A DNA stretch of 5,536 nt. It comes from Thiobacillus sp. UBA2597. GTDB lineage: Bacteria > Pseudomonadota > Gammaproteobacteria > Burkholderiales > Thiobacillaceae. Positions 4,722 to 5,536 of the stretch are shown here, in pieces. Position 1 is the first letter of the stretch. Each line of letters starts with the position of its first letter. Position numbers and translations under genes: made by a program. The stretch lies in NCBI GenBank assembly GCA_002339725.1, contig DDKN01000085.1:31345-36880 (forward strand), in the 5' to 3' direction. Below the pieces are notes generated by a model, which was not told the origin of the DNA, ran no database searches, and saw only the letters and a program-made list of their open reading frames with translations.

Positions 4722-5536
4722 ATGGCTAAGACACTTTTCCTCGGCCTGGTTCTCGGCCTGCTCGCCTTCTCGGCCCAGGCCGAGCGGATCAAGGACATCG
4801 CCAGCGTCGCCGGCGTGCGCCAGAACCAGCTGGTCGGCTACGGTCTGGTGGTGGGTCTGGACGGCACCGGCGACCAGACCACGTCCACCCCGTTCACCAT
4901 CCAAAGCCTGATGTCCATGCTCGGGCAGCTCGGGGTCAACGTGCCGCCCGGCACCAGCCAGCAGCTCAAGAACGTCGCGGCCGTCATGGTCACCGCGAGC
5001 CTGCCGCCCTTCGCCAAGCCGGGCCAGACGGTGGATGTCACCGTCTCCTCCATGGGCAACGCCAAGAGCCTGCGCGGCGGCACCCTCTTGATGACGCCGC
5101 TCAAGGGCGCCGACGGCCAGGTATACGCCATCGCCCAGGGCAACCTGCTGGTCGGCGGCGCCGGTGCGGCGGCAGCCGGCAGCAGCCAGCAGGTCAATCA
5201 TCTGTTGTCGGGCCGCATTCCGGCCGGGGCCACGGTGGAGCGGGCGGTGCCCACCGCGCTGGGGCAGGGCGAGTTCATCACCCTGGAGCTGCGCGAGAGC
5301 GATTTCACCACCGCCAGCCGGGTGACCGAGGCGCTCGACCGGGCCTTCGGCCGCGGCAGTGCCCAGGCCCTGGACGGCCGCGTGATCCAGGTGCGGGCCC
5401 CGGCCGACATGAACAAGCGGGTGGCCTTCCTGGCGCAGGTTGAAAACATCCAGCTCAATCCGGGCCAGGCCTCGCCCAAGGTCATCATCAACGCGCGCAC
5501 CGGCTCGGTGGTGATGAACCAGCTGGTGGCCCTGGA
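4722..5536 (+). CDS. flgI: Flagellar P-ring protein FlgI, N-terminal part (3' end outside window)
   Basis: FlgI forms the P ring in the periplasm, associated with peptidoglycan, and with FlgH makes the bushing for the rod. 271 codons are present out of the usual 365-375, open to the window edge. A Sec signal peptide covers residues 1-20 (MAKTLFLGLVLGLLAFSAQA), with likely cleavage before ERIKDIA. Family segments follow: NQLVGYGLVVGLDGTGDQTT (35-54), QLKNVAAVMVTASLPPFAKP (81-100), GQTVDVTVSSMGNAKSLRGG (101-120), LLMTPLKGADGQVYAIAQGN (122-141), SGRIPAGATVERAVP (163-177), and ARTGSVVMNQ near the window end. FlgI assembly normally requires the chaperone FlgA, which is not encoded here. It shares a transcript with flgH. 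Confidence 0.97.
   Translation, partial: MAKTLFLGLVLGLLAFSAQAERIKDIASVAGVRQNQLVGYGLVVGLDGTGDQTTSTPFTIQSLMSMLGQLGVNVPPGTSQQLKNVAAVMVTASLPPFAKPGQTVDVTVSSMGNAKSLRGGTLLMTPLKGADGQVYAIAQGNLLVGGAGAAAAGSSQQVNHLLSGRIPAGATVERAVPTALGQGEFITLELRESDFTTASRVTEALDRAFGRGSAQALDGRVIQVRAPADMNKRVAFLAQVENIQLNPGQASPKVIINARTGSVVMNQLVAL

Noticed and set aside
3868..4911. 347-codon + strand frame starting with ATG behind the flagellin terminator and overlapping flgH in another frame
   Set aside because: It starts inside a hairpin and overlaps flgH and flgI, which are clearly real; its product is Arg/Pro/Ala-rich with no family resemblance.
1..5536. Defence system, prophage, transposon or other new system
   Set aside because: Every coding stretch is accounted for by flagellar genes, and no transposase, integrase, tRNA, array or terminal repeats are visible.

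Overview
This window lies inside a flagellar hook/basal-body gene cluster. All genes are on the + strand in the order flgE (3' part), flgF, flgG, a flagellin gene, flgH, flgI (5' part). The rod, ring and hook proteins look like those of Beta- or Gammaproteobacteria, and I lean towards a betaproteobacterium. The basis is the wording of FlgF (MDRVIYLAMTGAKQ), FlgH (GAIFQ, NGNLRVAGEKQIAVN, FFLTLLPF) and FlgI (ERIKDIA, NQLVGYGLVVGLDGTGDQT). Base composition is GC-rich, about 65-70% in the gene stretches I counted by hand. The taxonomic call comes from memory of family sequences, not from a search.

Layout: positions 1-2334 hold flgE-flgF-flgG, tightly spaced (31 and 11 bp gaps) and probably one transcript. 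Positions 2335-2473 are a 139-bp intergenic region with a good sigma-54 (RpoN) promoter match and a hairpin in the predicted flagellin leader. Positions 2474-3814 encode a 446-residue flagellin. Positions 3815-4030 hold a strong intrinsic terminator, two further hairpins and a second sigma-54 promoter that matches the consensus at every specified base. Positions 4031-4711 are flgH (L-ring lipoprotein), and flgI (P-ring protein) starts 10 bp later and runs off the window end.

FlgF and FlgG build the proximal and distal rod, FlgE the hook, FlgH and FlgI the L and P rings through which the rod passes, and flagellin the external filament. The unusual point is a filament gene with its own promoter and terminator sitting between flgG and flgH, a junction that is usually direct or holds flgA. 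The promoter before flgH restarts ring-gene transcription after the flagellin terminator. The flagellin termini resemble alphaproteobacterial flagellins (DNPAAYFTA near the N-terminus, NEEAANMLALQT and QGVLRLFG at the C-terminus), unlike the beta/gamma-type neighbours. Its central domain is clearly lower in GC. Both points suggest lateral exchange, but this needs a phylogeny. I see no RNA genes, mobile elements, CRISPR arrays or wholly unknown system here.
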